A stretch of DNA of 64,000 nt from Zhongshania aliphaticivorans (GCF_001586255.1 NZ_CP014544.1:961501-1025500), one strand, 5' to 3'. Counted from the first letter of the stretch, positions 1 through 8,840 are shown. The notes: generated by a model not told the origin, from the letters alone. Made by a program: numbers and translations.

Positions 1-1
1 T

Positions 2-979
2 TACGACACCCCCGCGCAGCCGATGTTGATCGATTTACAACGCAGTGGCAAATCGATTCCTGCGGTTGTGCAGCTAACTAAGCAGGGTTTTGTTTTTGTG
101 TTTCATCGGGAGACCGGTGAGCCATTATTCCCCATTCTTGAAAAGCCTGTGCCTCAGTTGGCGGTGGTGGGTGAACATTTGTCACCTACTCAGCCAGTGT
201 CCACTGAACTGCCCTTATTATTGAATCACAATTTAAATGCCGAAAGCGCTTGGGGGTTGACGCCTTGGGATCGCGGTGCCTGCGCGGAAAAAATTGCGGG
301 TTTGAATAATCAGGGCTTGTTTACCGCATTGACCGAGAGCCCCACGCTAATGCTGCCAGGTAGTCTTGGTGGTGCGAATTGGGGCGGCGGGGTATTTTGG
401 CCGGAACGCCAGCAACTGGTAATTAATGTAAATACCGCGCCGTTTGTAGGATATTTAAAACCCACTAGCAGCGCCGAAACGGGAGAGCATTTACCGCCCG
501 CAGGTAAAACCATGCGTATTACCATGGCAGGCACGCCCTATACCGTGGTGGTTGAGAGTCTGCTGTCGCCACTGGGAATTCCCTGTAGTGAACCGCCGTG
601 GGGAAAATTAATGGCGATCGATTTAGCCAAGGGCGAAGTGCTGTGGCAAAAGCCCTTGGGGTCAGTTCATGAGATGGCGCCCCTGCCGCTGCCCTTCGAC
701 ATTAATTGGGGCACACCGAATTTGGGTGGCGCGCTAATGACGGCGGGCAACCTGGTGTTTATCGGCGCAACGATGGATCGGCGCTTCCGAGCGTTTTCGG
801 CTGCCAGCGGTGAAATGCTATGGCAGCACACCTTGCCCGTCGATGCGACTGCATCGCCAATGACCTACCAGCGGGGCGGTCGACAATATGTGGTAATTGC
901 GGCTGGGGGGCATCATATGTATCAGCGGTCGATGGGTGATTATATTATTGCGTTTGCTTTGCCTGCTAAGTCTAATTAG
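2..979 (+). CDS. PQQ-dependent membrane dehydrogenase, C-terminal part (cut by window edge)
   Basis: The reading frame is open at the left edge, so only the last ~326 residues are seen. The visible part is the C-terminal half of a quinoprotein beta-propeller of the glucose/quinate/shikimate dehydrogenase type: glycine- and tryptophan-rich blades (LGGANWGGG, WGTPNLGGA), a PCSEPPWG segment typical of the glucose dehydrogenase group, and a final GGRQYVVIAAGGHH blade. Such enzymes oxidise sugars or polyols in the periplasm and pass electrons to ubiquinone through an N-terminal membrane domain, which would lie outside the window. The subfamily is fairly clear; the substrate cannot be told. Confidence 0.85.
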   Translation, partial: YDTPAQPMLIDLQRSGKSIPAVVQLTKQGFVFVFHRETGEPLFPILEKPVPQLAVVGEHLSPTQPVSTELPLLLNHNLNAESAWGLTPWDRGACAEKIAGLNNQGLFTALTESPTLMLPGSLGGANWGGGVFWPERQQLVINVNTAPFVGYLKPTSSAETGEHLPPAGKTMRITMAGTPYTVVVESLLSPLGIPCSEPPWGKLMAIDLAKGEVLWQKPLGSVHEMAPLPLPFDINWGTPNLGGALMTAGNLVFIGATMDRRFRAFSAASGEMLWQHTLPVDATASPMTYQRGGRQYVVIAAGGHHMYQRSMGDYIIAFALPAKSN

Positions 980-1024
980 GGGGAGTCGTAGTGCGGCGCT
1001 GGTCGGCCTAGTGCTTTCGGTGTA

Positions 1025-1342
1025 ATGTCGCAGAAACAGCTAACACAGAGCGTCACCATGAACGTAGATAAAGCCAAAAAACGTATCGCCAAGCAGGTTA
1101 AAAAAGGCTTTCACGGTTACCCACTTATATCTTTAGCGTATTTTGGCAAAAGCCCTGACTCAGCCAGTGAAGTCGTTATCTCGTTTATTTCGGAAGAGGG
1201 GGCTGCTGCGCAGGAGCAAAAATTTAGCTGCGAACAGGATGCTCGTGAAGACGAAACTATTCAGTCGATTTTAGTCAAAATCATTGAGCGGGCGGATGTC
1301 GCTACGGTGCTTGAAACAGAGGGTGTTTCGCTTGGGGGTTGA
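1025..1342 (+). CDS. Conserved small hypothetical protein
   Basis: A 105-residue soluble protein, unrecognised by function. The N-terminal third is lysine-rich (AKKRIAKQVKKGFHGYPL) and the rest is acidic. It has no signal peptide or membrane segment. A second Met at 1058 (MNVDKAKKR) may be the true start, because neither site has a clear Shine-Dalgarno sequence and the conserved-looking part begins there. It lies 45 nt after the dehydrogenase and 42 nt before the target duplication of the insertion sequence, so the IS landed just behind it without breaking it. Confidence 0.6.
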   Translation: MSQKQLTQSVTMNVDKAKKRIAKQVKKGFHGYPLISLAYFGKSPDSASEVVISFISEEGAAAQEQKFSCEQDAREDETIQSILVKIIERADVATVLETEGVSLGG

Positions 1343-1384
1343 TCGCTGCGGGGCTCTTTGGCAGATGTGGCGGTGGTGTCGTGC

Positions 1385-1392
1385 CGATCGCT
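1385..1392. repeat. Left target-site duplication of the ISL3 element
   Basis: cgatcgct immediately left of the left inverted repeat; identical to 2693-2700. Confidence 0.9.
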
Positions 1393-2692
1393 GGCTCTTC
1401 ATCATTAACGGGGGACACCGGCATTCATTAAACTGAATTTGCGAAGAAACAGTTTGATGGAGAATACCGATGTCCCACGCAGGAAGAATTATAGGCATAC
1501 CTGGCCTTGAGATTGAACGGGTAGTCCGCAGGAAAGGGATCGAAGTCTGGGCAAAGCCTGTGCACAGGCCGCCTTGTAAGCATTGTCAGGGCAATGGCCT
1601 GAGGATTAAAGCCACGCATCTCAGGACGGTGAAGCACACTCGTCAGGGGAATCAAGTGATGACCTTGCACCTTCGAGTACCCAAGTACCATTGCCAGGAG
1701 TGTAAGCGCTATTTTCGTCACGCCTTTACCGGTATTCGTCCGCGTTTTCGCGCTTCAGAAGCCTATCGACTGGAAGTGTTCGAAGCCCACGATGGCGGTG
1801 TAACGCAGCGCAAGTTGTCTCGAACCCATCAAATCAGCCCAGCGACGGTAGAGCGTTGGTATCAGCACCATATTAAGCAAAAGCGTTCCGAGGGGGATCG
1901 CCGATATTGCCCTCGCGTATTAGGGATAGATGAGCATTTCTTTACCCGTAAAAAGGGTTATGCGACCACGCTTACCGACCTCAAGAATCACAAAGTGTTT
2001 GATGTCCAACTAGGACGATCAGAATTGAGTTTGCGCCGCTATTTAAAGGCCCTTGAGGGACGAGAGCGCGTTCAGGTTGTGGTGATGGATCTCTCGGAAA
2101 CGTACCGCAGCATTGCCCGCCGCTACTTTCCCAATGCCGCGATCGTGGCTGACCGATTCCATGTGGTCAGGCTTATTAACCAGCACTTTTTAAGTGTCTG
2201 GAAGCAGCATGATCCTGAGGGCAGAAAGAACCGCGGTTTGATCAGTTTAATGCGTCGCCATCAATGGAATTTGCGGGATGAGCAGCACGCCAACCTTATG
2301 CAGTATTTGGCTGAGTACCCAGTGCTGCAAGCACTGTATGTGGCCAAGCAACGATTAATCCGATTTGTGTTGCTCAAGACCCTGACGCGCAAGAAAGCCA
2401 GCATCAAGTTGCCGGTATTCATGAAATTGCTTGATGAGCTAGCTGAGAGCCCGCTACGAGCGCTAGCTAACACATTGCGCTCCTGGTTGAAGCCCATTGT
2501 GGCCATGTGGCGATTTAGTAAAAGTAACGGAATAACTGAGGGCTTCCACAACAAAATGGAAATGATGACACGACGAGCGTATGGTTTTAGAAACTTTGAA
2601 AATTACAGGATGAGAGTGCTGGCCCACTGCGGGTGGGACGGAGTGATTAACAGGGTTTGATGAGTGCTATCCCCCGATAATGGGGTAGAGCC
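1393..2692 (+). mobile_element. ISL3-family insertion sequence, complete (1300 bp)
   Basis: The ends are imperfect 27-bp terminal inverted repeats beginning GGCTCT: 1393-1419 against the reverse complement of 2666-2692, 21 of 27 matching, including a shared CGGGGGA block. The element carries one transposase gene. It is flanked by a perfect 8-bp direct repeat (cgatcgct), the duplication length typical of ISL3. An intact transposase and identical duplications suggest a recent insertion. It sits between a small hypothetical gene and a tRNA-Leu gene. Confidence 0.92.
1470..2660 (+). CDS. tnp: ISL3-family transposase
   Basis: A 396-residue DDE transposase of normal family length. Near the N terminus is a zinc-ribbon of paired cysteines (CKHC about residue 36, CQEC about residue 75). 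The catalytic core shows the ISL3 signatures: GIDEHFF (first Asp), VVMDLSETYRSIA with VADRFHVVRLIN (second Asp region), and SNGITEGFHNKMEMM (catalytic Glu), followed by the usual RRAYGFRNFENYRMR end. GGAG about 8 nt before the ATG supports this start. No frameshift or internal stop is visible, so the element is probably active or recently active. Confidence 0.95.
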   Translation: MSHAGRIIGIPGLEIERVVRRKGIEVWAKPVHRPPCKHCQGNGLRIKATHLRTVKHTRQGNQVMTLHLRVPKYHCQECKRYFRHAFTGIRPRFRASEAYRLEVFEAHDGGVTQRKLSRTHQISPATVERWYQHHIKQKRSEGDRRYCPRVLGIDEHFFTRKKGYATTLTDLKNHKVFDVQLGRSELSLRRYLKALEGRERVQVVVMDLSETYRSIARRYFPNAAIVADRFHVVRLINQHFLSVWKQHDPEGRKNRGLISLMRRHQWNLRDEQHANLMQYLAEYPVLQALYVAKQRLIRFVLLKTLTRKKASIKLPVFMKLLDELAESPLRALANTLRSWLKPIVAMWRFSKSNGITEGFHNKMEMMTRRAYGFRNFENYRMRVLAHCGWDGVINRV

Positions 2693-2700
2693 CGATCGCT
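2693..2700. repeat. Right target-site duplication of the ISL3 element
   Basis: cgatcgct immediately right of the right inverted repeat; identical to 1385-1392. Confidence 0.9.
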
Positions 2701-2801
2701 TTATTACCAATTACTTGAAAAAGTAGTCTCAAAATTACGCACACCGCGAAATTCGGTGCTATATCTCGAGTCTTAGCGAGTGGGTTTTAAAGGGTAAATA
2801 A

Positions 2802-2888
2802 TGGTGCCCAGGAGAGGACTTGAACCTCCACCCCCTTGCGAGGACTAGCACCTGAAGCTAGCGTGTCTACCAATTTCACCACCTGGGC
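2802..2888 (-). tRNA. tRNA-Leu (anticodon CAG)
   Basis: On the minus strand the gene reads GCCCAGG...CCTGGGC-A-CCA, with a 7-bp acceptor stem and encoded CCA. The anticodon stem CTAGC/GCTAG encloses loop TTCAGGT, giving anticodon CAG. A long variable arm (TCCTCGCAAGGGG) and a GGTTCAAGTCC T-loop mark a class II leucine tRNA; the D-arm AAATTGGTAGAC closely matches the E. coli tRNA-Leu. Length is 87 nt. It is divergent from rnr. Confidence 0.96.
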
Positions 2889-3010
2889 AGGGGATGATCA
2901 GCGTTTATGCCGAGGCGCGCAATTTACTGATAGAAAGTATTTTTGTCAACGGTTGAGTTACACTACACCCATATTTTTAAATTTTCATTGTATAAAGGAA
3001 GTCTGACTGA

Positions 3011-5746
3011 ATGGCTAAACGCCGAAATATCCCCGATCCCCACGCTGAACGTGAGGCCTCGAACTACGAAAACCCGGTTCCCAGCCGTGAATATATCCTC
3101 GAACAGTTGAAAGAAAGCGAGAAGGGCATTAGCCAGGCGCAGCTGCGCCGCCAGCTTGAGATTGAAGGTGAGGAGCAGGAAGAAGGTCTGCGCCGCCGAA
3201 TTAAGGCGATGTTGCGTGATGGCCAAATTATAGAAGGTCGTCGCGGCCAATTGCGCGCTATTAGTGGCGGCGACAGCATGGTCGGTAAGGTTATCGGCCA
3301 TCGTGACGGCTTCGGTTTTGTTAGTATTGATGGTGAGTCTGAAGACGTGTATCTGGCTAATCGCCAGATGCAGCAGGTTTTTGATGGTGATACTGTCAAG
3401 GTTGAAGTGACTGGTGTCGATCAGCGCGGCCGCCGTGAAGGCGTGATTGTTGAAGTGGTTGAGCATAATACCCAGCAGCTTGTGGGTAAGTTAATGATGC
3501 ACCGTGGCCTGCCTCAGGTAGTTCCTGAGAATACACGCATCCAGAATTGGTTGGCACTTGAGGATAACGACGTCGCGACCGCCAAAGAAGGCGATTACGT
3601 GATGGTTGAACTGACTCAGCAACCCGGTCAGCGTCAACAGGCGCGGGGCCGTATTACTGAAGTGCTGGGTGATCGCCGTACGGTTGGTGTGGCCACCGAG
3701 TTGGCGATCCGCAGCCATGATATTCCCTTTGAGTGGCCGGAGGCCGTTGAAGAAGAGGCGCGGCGCTTTGGTTCTGAACCCGCCGAGGCGGACAAAGCAC
3801 ATAGAGTCGATTTGCGCCAATTGCCGCTGGTCACTATCGACGGCGAAGATGCGCGAGATTTTGATGACGCGGTGTACTGCGAGCCCAAGAAAACTGGCGG
3901 CTACCGTCTGTGGGTGGCTATTGCCGATGTTTCTCATTATGTGCAAGTGGGTTCAGCCCTTGATCAAGAGGCGCATAAGCGCGCTACCTCGGTGTATTTC
4001 CCCGACCGCGTGGTGCCGATGTTGCCCGAGGCCTTGTCCAATGGCCTTTGCTCGCTAAAGCCCGATGTAGACCGTTTGACGATGGTTTGTGAAATGACCA
4101 TTAGCGCCAGCGGCAAGCTGAGTGGCTATGTGTTTTATGAAGGTTTAATTCGCTCTCATGCCCGTTTAACCTATAACGAGGTGGGTGCACTGTTGGAGCT
4201 TGAGGGTGTTGATCCTAAGCACAACACGGGGCGCAATGCGCATTTATTGCCCCAGCTGCGTTATTTACACGACCTTTACAAAGTGCTGCGCAAAGCGCGG
4301 TCTGAACGCGGTGCCATCGACTTTGAAACCGTGGAAACGCGGATCGTGTTTGACGATGAGAAGCGCATTGAAGCAATTGTGCCGATCCGTCGTCACGATG
4401 CTCACAAGCTGATTGAAGAGTGCATGTTGTGTGCGAATGTCGCGACCGCTAGAGCGCTAGATCGCTCTGGGCTGGAAGCCTTGTACCGCGTGCACAGCGG
4501 TCCGTCAGAACAGAAGTTAACGAATTTGCGAGAATTCCTCGGCGAGATCGGTTTGAGTTTGCAGGGTGGCGAAGAGCCTAGCCCTAAAGATTATCAAATG
4601 CTGTTGTCGAATCTGGGTGAGCGTCCAGATGCTGCGGTAATTCAAACCATGATGCTGCGCTCTTTAAGTCAGGCGGTTTACCACCCAGAGAACGAAGGTC
4701 ATTTTGGTCTGCACTATGCAGGCTATACCCATTTTACCTCGCCGATTCGACGCTACCCAGATTTGCTAGTGCATCGCGCATTGCGCTATTTGGTGCGCAG
4801 TGGTGGTGGCGAGGCGCCAGCGTGCTTCCATAAAGTAGGCGATGCACCAAACATTGATCGTAAAAAAATCTATCCCTATGATCTGGAGGCCCTTATTGCC
4901 CAGGGCGGGAATTCGTCGGTCGCTGAGCGCCGAGCAGATGAGGCCAGTCGCGATGTAATGGCTTTTTTGAAATGCGAATTCTTACAAGACCATGTCGGCA
5001 GTGAGCACGAAGGTATTATTACTGCCGTGACGGGTTTCGGCATGTTTGTCGAGTTGCAAGATCTCTATATAGAAGGTTTGGTGCACATCACCGCTTTGCC
5101 CCAAGATTTCTATCAGTTTGACCAAGCTCATCAGCGTTTGATTGGCGAGCGGACGCGTCGCGTTTTCCAGCTGGGTGATGCCTTGAAGGTGCAAGTGTTG
5201 GCCGTTAACCTCGATCAGCGGAAAATCGATCTTGGTGTGTTGGCGGGCGATGACATCGGTAAAAAGGCTGCTTTTGACACGGCTAAGCCCGCTAGTGATG
5301 GGCCTAAGCGCCAGCGTCGCAAGCCAGGCCAAAGTCGCGGTCGGAATACTGAGCCAAAAGCCGCTGCCGACTCACCTCGTCGTCGCAAGCCCGACGCTAG
5401 CGCACCTGCAGCAAAGTCTGCGCCGCGTAAAAAGCGCCAAGTCGTTGCGCCTGTTGTCGCTGATGTGCCGGTTGCCGTGCCGAAAAAGACCTCGGTTCGC
5501 GAGGCCCTGGCGAAGGGGTTAAAAGGCTTGATGCCAACTAAGGCCAAGGCCTCGGCTAAGCCCAAGGCGGCATTTAAGTCTGTAGGAGCTAAGGCGGCAG
5601 AAGCAAAAGCTGCTGCAGAGGCTAAGCCTAAAGCACAGCCTCGTCGCAGTCGATCGGGTGCTAAGTCTGCCGCGCCAAGTGATACCCCCAAAAAATCGGG
5701 TGGCAAACCTAAGTCGGGCGCACCACGAACGCGTCGTAGTCGATAG
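3011..5746 (+). CDS. rnr: Ribonuclease R
   Basis: A 911-residue 3'-5' exoribonuclease that degrades structured RNA and takes part in rRNA and tmRNA quality control. Order: N-terminal winged-helix region (about 25-85), cold-shock domains (about 90-230), the RNB catalytic domain with its Asp cluster DGEDARDFDDAV (277-288), an S1 domain (about 660-740) and a long tail. The tail (about 752-911) is low-complexity, rich in Lys, Arg, Ala and Pro, and longer than the E. coli basic tail (whole E. coli protein about 813 residues). AAGGA precedes the ATG. rlmB follows after 12 nt, the usual rnr-rlmB pair. Confidence 0.97.
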   Translation: MAKRRNIPDPHAEREASNYENPVPSREYILEQLKESEKGISQAQLRRQLEIEGEEQEEGLRRRIKAMLRDGQIIEGRRGQLRAISGGDSMVGKVIGHRDGFGFVSIDGESEDVYLANRQMQQVFDGDTVKVEVTGVDQRGRREGVIVEVVEHNTQQLVGKLMMHRGLPQVVPENTRIQNWLALEDNDVATAKEGDYVMVELTQQPGQRQQARGRITEVLGDRRTVGVATELAIRSHDIPFEWPEAVEEEARRFGSEPAEADKAHRVDLRQLPLVTIDGEDARDFDDAVYCEPKKTGGYRLWVAIADVSHYVQVGSALDQEAHKRATSVYFPDRVVPMLPEALSNGLCSLKPDVDRLTMVCEMTISASGKLSGYVFYEGLIRSHARLTYNEVGALLELEGVDPKHNTGRNAHLLPQLRYLHDLYKVLRKARSERGAIDFETVETRIVFDDEKRIEAIVPIRRHDAHKLIEECMLCANVATARALDRSGLEALYRVHSGPSEQKLTNLREFLGEIGLSLQGGEEPSPKDYQMLLSNLGERPDAAVIQTMMLRSLSQAVYHPENEGHFGLHYAGYTHFTSPIRRYPDLLVHRALRYLVRSGGGEAPACFHKVGDAPNIDRKKIYPYDLEALIAQGGNSSVAERRADEASRDVMAFLKCEFLQDHVGSEHEGIITAVTGFGMFVELQDLYIEGLVHITALPQDFYQFDQAHQRLIGERTRRVFQLGDALKVQVLAVNLDQRKIDLGVLAGDDIGKKAAFDTAKPASDGPKRQRRKPGQSRGRNTEPKAAADSPRRRKPDASAPAAKSAPRKKRQVVAPVVADVPVAVPKKTSVREALAKGLKGLMPTKAKASAKPKAAFKSVGAKAAEAKAAAEAKPKAQPRRSRSGAKSAAPSDTPKKSGGKPKSGAPRTRRSR

Positions 5747-5758
5747 AGATTTTATTCA

Positions 5759-6496
5759 GTGGCAGAAAAGATTTTTGGCATACATGCCGTGCAGAGCGTG
5801 CTGGCCCGCAGTCCTGAGCGAGTTCAAGAGTTGTATGTGCAGGCGGGGCGGCTCGATAAGCGTGTGCAAGAAGTGTTGGATCTCGCTAAGGCTGCAAAGG
5901 TTCATGTTATTCAGCGAGCGCGTCCTGAATTAGACGCGATGGTTGAAGGGCGTCACCAGGGGCTTATCGCGCTGGTCGAGGCGGCTGCTCAGTTTCAGGA
6001 AAAAGATCTTCTGGATTTAGTGGTGGCGGCGGGAAGCTCGGCATTGGTGTTGGTGCTCGATGGTGTTACCGATCCTCATAATCTAGGTGCGTGCTTGCGC
6101 AGCGCCGATGCCGCTGGGGTGACTGTCGTCGTCGCGCCTCGCGATAATTCGGTGGGGCTTAGCGCTACAGTGCTGAAAGTTGCCTGTGGTGCAGCCGAGG
6201 TTGTGCCCTTTGTGCAGGTTACGAATCTCGCCCGCAGTCTGCAGCAAATGCAGCAAGCAGGGGTGTGGGTGGTGGGCATGGCTGGCGAAGCAGAGCTGTC
6301 GCTTTACGAGCAAGATTTGACTGGGCCGCGTGCCTTGGTCCTCGGCGCGGAGGGCAGTGGTATGCGGCGCCTTACTCGTGAGAACTGTGATTACTTAGCG
6401 AAACTGCCTATGGCGGGCTCGGTAAGTAGTTTGAATGTGTCGGTGGCGACGGGTATTTGTCTTTTCGAGGCGGTGCGTCAGCGCATAAAAGCCTGA
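5759..6496 (+). CDS. rlmB: 23S rRNA (guanosine-2'-O)-methyltransferase RlmB
   Basis: A 245-residue SpoU-family (SPOUT) methyltransferase that modifies G2251 in the P loop of 23S rRNA. The N-terminal substrate-binding domain begins IFGIHAVQSVL. The C-terminal knotted domain carries motif 1 (LVLDGVTDPHNLGACLRSA), motif 2 (LVLGAEGSGMRRL) and motif 3 (MAGSVSSLNVSVATGICLFE). The start is GTG at 5759, 12 nt after rnr, so the two are probably co-transcribed. Confidence 0.95.
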   Translation: MAEKIFGIHAVQSVLARSPERVQELYVQAGRLDKRVQEVLDLAKAAKVHVIQRARPELDAMVEGRHQGLIALVEAAAQFQEKDLLDLVVAAGSSALVLVLDGVTDPHNLGACLRSADAAGVTVVVAPRDNSVGLSATVLKVACGAAEVVPFVQVTNLARSLQQMQQAGVWVVGMAGEAELSLYEQDLTGPRALVLGAEGSGMRRLTRENCDYLAKLPMAGSVSSLNVSVATGICLFEAVRQRIKA

Positions 6497-6521
6497 ATTG
6501 GCTAATAACTGTACGAATCAC

Positions 6522-6550
6522 TTGCATATCATCCCCGATATACCTAAAAT
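6522..6550 (+). promoter_or_regulatory. Sigma-70-type promoter for rpsF operon
   Basis: TTGCAT (6522-6527), 17-nt spacer, TAAAAT (6545-6550). It is correctly placed upstream of the rpsF leader. Seen by eye only. Confidence 0.55.
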
Positions 6551-6574
6551 CCGCGCTCTTGATTTATTGGTAGT

Positions 6575-6647
6575 TCCGACTATTTTGGTCGGAGCTGTCC
6601 TCCTTGTCACACCGTAAAGGGTGGCTTAACCCGTAAGGAGCTGTAAA
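6575..6647 (+). promoter_or_regulatory. Structured rpsF leader, probable S6:S18 autoregulatory element
   Basis: A hairpin (TCCGAC/GTCGGA, 6575-6593) is followed by CTCCTT (6600-6605), which is complementary to the Shine-Dalgarno AAGGAG (6635-6640). This pairing encloses a small hairpin CAC-A-CC/GG-GTG (6608-6623) holding a CACACCG element. A leader with a CCG-containing hairpin that binds the S6:S18 complex is known upstream of rpsF in many bacteria. Position and sequestered ribosome site fit; the assignment to that family is inference. Confidence 0.55.
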
Positions 6648-7091
6648 ATGCGTCACTACGAGATAGTGTTCTTGGTCCATCCAGACCAGAGCGAGCAAGT
6701 ACCAGGTATGGTTGAGCGTTATACGCAAGCCATCGAAAAAGACGGCGGTAAAGTTCACCGCCTAGAAGATTGGGGCCGTCGTCAACTGGCTTACCCTATC
6801 AACAAAATCCACAAGGCACACTACGTGCTGATCAATGCTGAAGCGTCTGCTGAAGCTGTGGAAGAGTTGACTACTAACTTCCGTTATAACGATGCCGTTC
6901 TGCGTAATCTTATTATTCGCTGCGATGAAGCTGTGACTGAAGAGTCGCCGATCATGAAGGCAGAGAACGAGAGCCGCGAGCGTCGTAGCCGCAGTGAACA
7001 GCGTGTTGAGCGCAGCCGTGACGACTCTGAGTCGACGACTGATGACAATAGTGACTCTGAAGCCGATACGGCTGAAGACGACGCTGAATAA
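6648..7091 (+). CDS. rpsF: Small ribosomal subunit protein bS6
   Basis: A 147-residue S6. It starts [17 protein letters not shown] and has the conserved [11 protein letters not shown] and [13 protein letters not shown] stretches. After about residue 105 comes an unusually long Ser/Asp/Glu/Arg-rich tail ending EDDAE, longer than in E. coli; acidic S6 tails are the substrate of RimK glutamylation in some bacteria. AAGGAG lies 7 nt before the ATG. First gene of rpsF-rpsR-membrane protein-rplI. Confidence 0.97.
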   Translation: MRHYEIVFLVHPDQSEQVPGMVERYTQAIEKDGGKVHRLEDWGRRQLAYPINKIHKAHYVLINAEASAEAVEELTTNFRYNDAVLRNLIIRCDEAVTEESPIMKAENESRERRSRSEQRVERSRDDSESTTDDNSDSEADTAEDDAE

Positions 7092-7113
7092 TTGCTGAGT
7101 TAGGAGAATAGTT

Positions 7114-7341
7114 ATGGCACGTTTTTTCCGTCGTCGTAAATTTTGCCGCTTCACCGCGGAAGGCGTCAGCCAGATCGATTATAAAGATCTGGAAACCCTG
7201 AAAGCCTATGTTTCAGAAACAGGTAAAATTGTACCTAGCCGTATCACGGGTACAAATGCTAGATACCAGCGCCAATTGTCTACCGCAATTAAGCGCGCGC
7301 GTTTCCTTGCTTTGCTGCCTTACACAGACAGCCATAAGTAA
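7114..7341 (+). CDS. rpsR: Small ribosomal subunit protein bS18
   Basis: A 75-residue S18, normal length, with [10 protein letters not shown] at the start and the conserved [13 protein letters not shown] and [11 protein letters not shown] segments that bind 16S rRNA and S6. It begins 22 nt after rpsF behind a TTAGGAGAA ribosome site and is co-transcribed with it. Confidence 0.98.
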   Translation: MARFFRRRKFCRFTAEGVSQIDYKDLETLKAYVSETGKIVPSRITGTNARYQRQLSTAIKRARFLALLPYTDSHK

Positions 7342-7358
7342 TCAAACGACGTAAAATT

Positions 7359-8207
7359 ATGCGCGCCTTAGCTGAATTCATTATGAAAGGGCGCTTGCAG
7401 GCGGTAGCCGTTGCAGGCTTGGGTGTTGGTACGCTCATGTTTGCCTGGGTTGGCGTTGCAGCCGCAGCATTGGTGATGTTGCGCAAAGGCTTGAGCGAAG
7501 GTGCCTACGTTGTATTTTGGGCATTGTTACCGGCAATTGCGGTGGCCGCTATTGGAGCAGATGTTGGTCCCTTGACCATGCTGCTTGGCGCCGCAGCAAG
7601 TGCAGCGGTTTTGCGCAGCACCCAGCAATGGGCCTACGCAATGCTGGCTGCGGTTGGCGCCGGTTTGCTAACAGCATTAATCTTGATGCACATGGCCAGT
7701 GATTATCTGGCCTCGATTCTGGCAATGGTGCAACCCATGCTAGAGCGGATGCAGGTTTCTGCGTCTGGGCGTTTGCCAGAGATTGGCAACGGCGATATCG
7801 CCGCGGTGATCGGTGTTAGCACGGTGTTGTGGAGTACGCTGGCGGTGATGCTAGCGCGGTGGTGGCAGTCCATACTGTACAATCCCGGCGGGTTTCGCCA
7901 GGAAATGTGGCAGTTTCGATTACCGCCAGCCATAACAGTGACCTTGGTTGCGCTGATGTTGCTAGTAAGCAATGTTGGTGGGGATTATCGGTTTTGGGGG
8001 GTGATGTGTATGCTGCCCATTGTAATTTCCGGTATTGCCTTGGTGCACGGTGCCGCAGGACGCTTGGGTTTAGGTCGCGCATGGTTAATAGTTTTTTACG
8101 TAGCGCTGTTGTTATTGGGGCCGCTTTGGGCGGGCTTGATTTTGATGGCGATTGTAGATAGTTGGATTGATATTAGGCGGCGTTTGCCGAATCGCTCTCA
8201 ACAATAG
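7359..8207 (+). CDS. DUF2232-type predicted membrane protein
   Basis: A 282-residue integral membrane protein with about eight hydrophobic segments, ending in a short cytoplasmic tail (VDSWIDIRRRLPNR). The MRALAEFIMKGR start resembles the membrane protein found at the same place between rpsR and rplI in Pseudomonas. No catalytic motif is visible. Position inside a ribosomal protein operon is conserved in this group, but its role is unknown. Confidence 0.85.
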   Translation: MRALAEFIMKGRLQAVAVAGLGVGTLMFAWVGVAAAALVMLRKGLSEGAYVVFWALLPAIAVAAIGADVGPLTMLLGAAASAAVLRSTQQWAYAMLAAVGAGLLTALILMHMASDYLASILAMVQPMLERMQVSASGRLPEIGNGDIAAVIGVSTVLWSTLAVMLARWWQSILYNPGGFRQEMWQFRLPPAITVTLVALMLLVSNVGGDYRFWGVMCMLPIVISGIALVHGAAGRLGLGRAWLIVFYVALLLLGPLWAGLILMAIVDSWIDIRRRLPNRSQQ

Positions 8208-8246
8208 AGCGGCGCAAACGCAGACGAATTTAAGAGGGTGAGAACC

Positions 8247-8693
8247 ATGCAAGTGATTCTGCTGGAGAAAATTGGCAAGCTTGGCAATTTAGGTGATCAG
8301 GTTAATGTTAAAGGCGGCTATGGCCGTAATTTCCTGATTCCATTTGGCAAAGCAGTACCTGCCACTAAAACAAATGTTGCTGAATTTGAAGCGCGTCGCG
8401 CTGATTTAGAAGCGACTGCTGCTGAAAAGCGCAGTGTTGCTGATGCCCGTGCTGAAAAGCTGGCGGCGTTGACAGTCACTATTGAAGCGAATTCTGGCGA
8501 CGGCGGCAAGCTGTTCGGCTCTATCGGTACTCGCGATATTGCTGACGCAGTAACGGCAGCTGGCGTTGAATTGAATAAAAGCGAAGTACGTATGCCAGAA
8601 GGTCCAATTCGCGATCTGGGTACCTACGACGTGGCAATTCAATTGCACAGTGATGTAGTACAGACTGTTAGCATTGCGGTTGTTGCCGAGTAA
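8247..8693 (+). CDS. rplI: Large ribosomal subunit protein bL9
   Basis: A 148-residue L9 of normal length. The N-terminal RNA-binding domain [13 protein letters not shown]...[12 protein letters not shown] is followed by a long helix and the C-terminal domain with [19 protein letters not shown] 8247 is chosen over the in-frame GTG at 8238 because L9 proteins begin M-Q-V-I-L-L and a GAGGG site precedes it at suitable distance. A terminator follows at 8797. Confidence 0.97.
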   Translation: MQVILLEKIGKLGNLGDQVNVKGGYGRNFLIPFGKAVPATKTNVAEFEARRADLEATAAEKRSVADARAEKLAALTVTIEANSGDGGKLFGSIGTRDIADAVTAAGVELNKSEVRMPEGPIRDLGTYDVAIQLHSDVVQTVSIAVVAE

Positions 8694-8796
8694 TTTTGCT
8701 GATCTGTCTATGATCTGATCTAGAAAGTGCAGGGTTGTTAATGCGATCTTTGTGCTTAGGGCTGTGCTTTGTCGCGGCTGCTAGTCAGGTGTAAAA

Positions 8797-8834
8797 AGCA
8801 CTGCCGTTCTTTGTAGCGGCGGTGCTTTTTTTTT
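8797..8834 (+). terminator. Rho-independent terminator after rplI
   Basis: A 10-bp stem AGCACTGCCG/CGGCGGTGCT (one G-T pair), 10-nt loop, then eight T. Its T-run ends only 6 nt before the annotated dnaB ATG. Confidence 0.85.
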
Positions 8835-8840
8835 GCCACA

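Noticed and set aside
1342-1362. Second copy of an IS end (gatcgct followed by ggggctctt) just left of the element
   Set aside because: Only a short partial match with different spacing; the pair at 1385-1419 and 2666-2700 is far better and has the exact duplication.
2740-2760. CACCG/CGGTG hairpin as a tRNA-Leu terminator on the minus strand
   Set aside because: Only a 5-bp stem and no clean U-run; too weak to call.
3491-3946. 151-codon frame antisense to rnr
   Set aside because: Shadow of the RNase R frame; no signal, ribosome site or motif.
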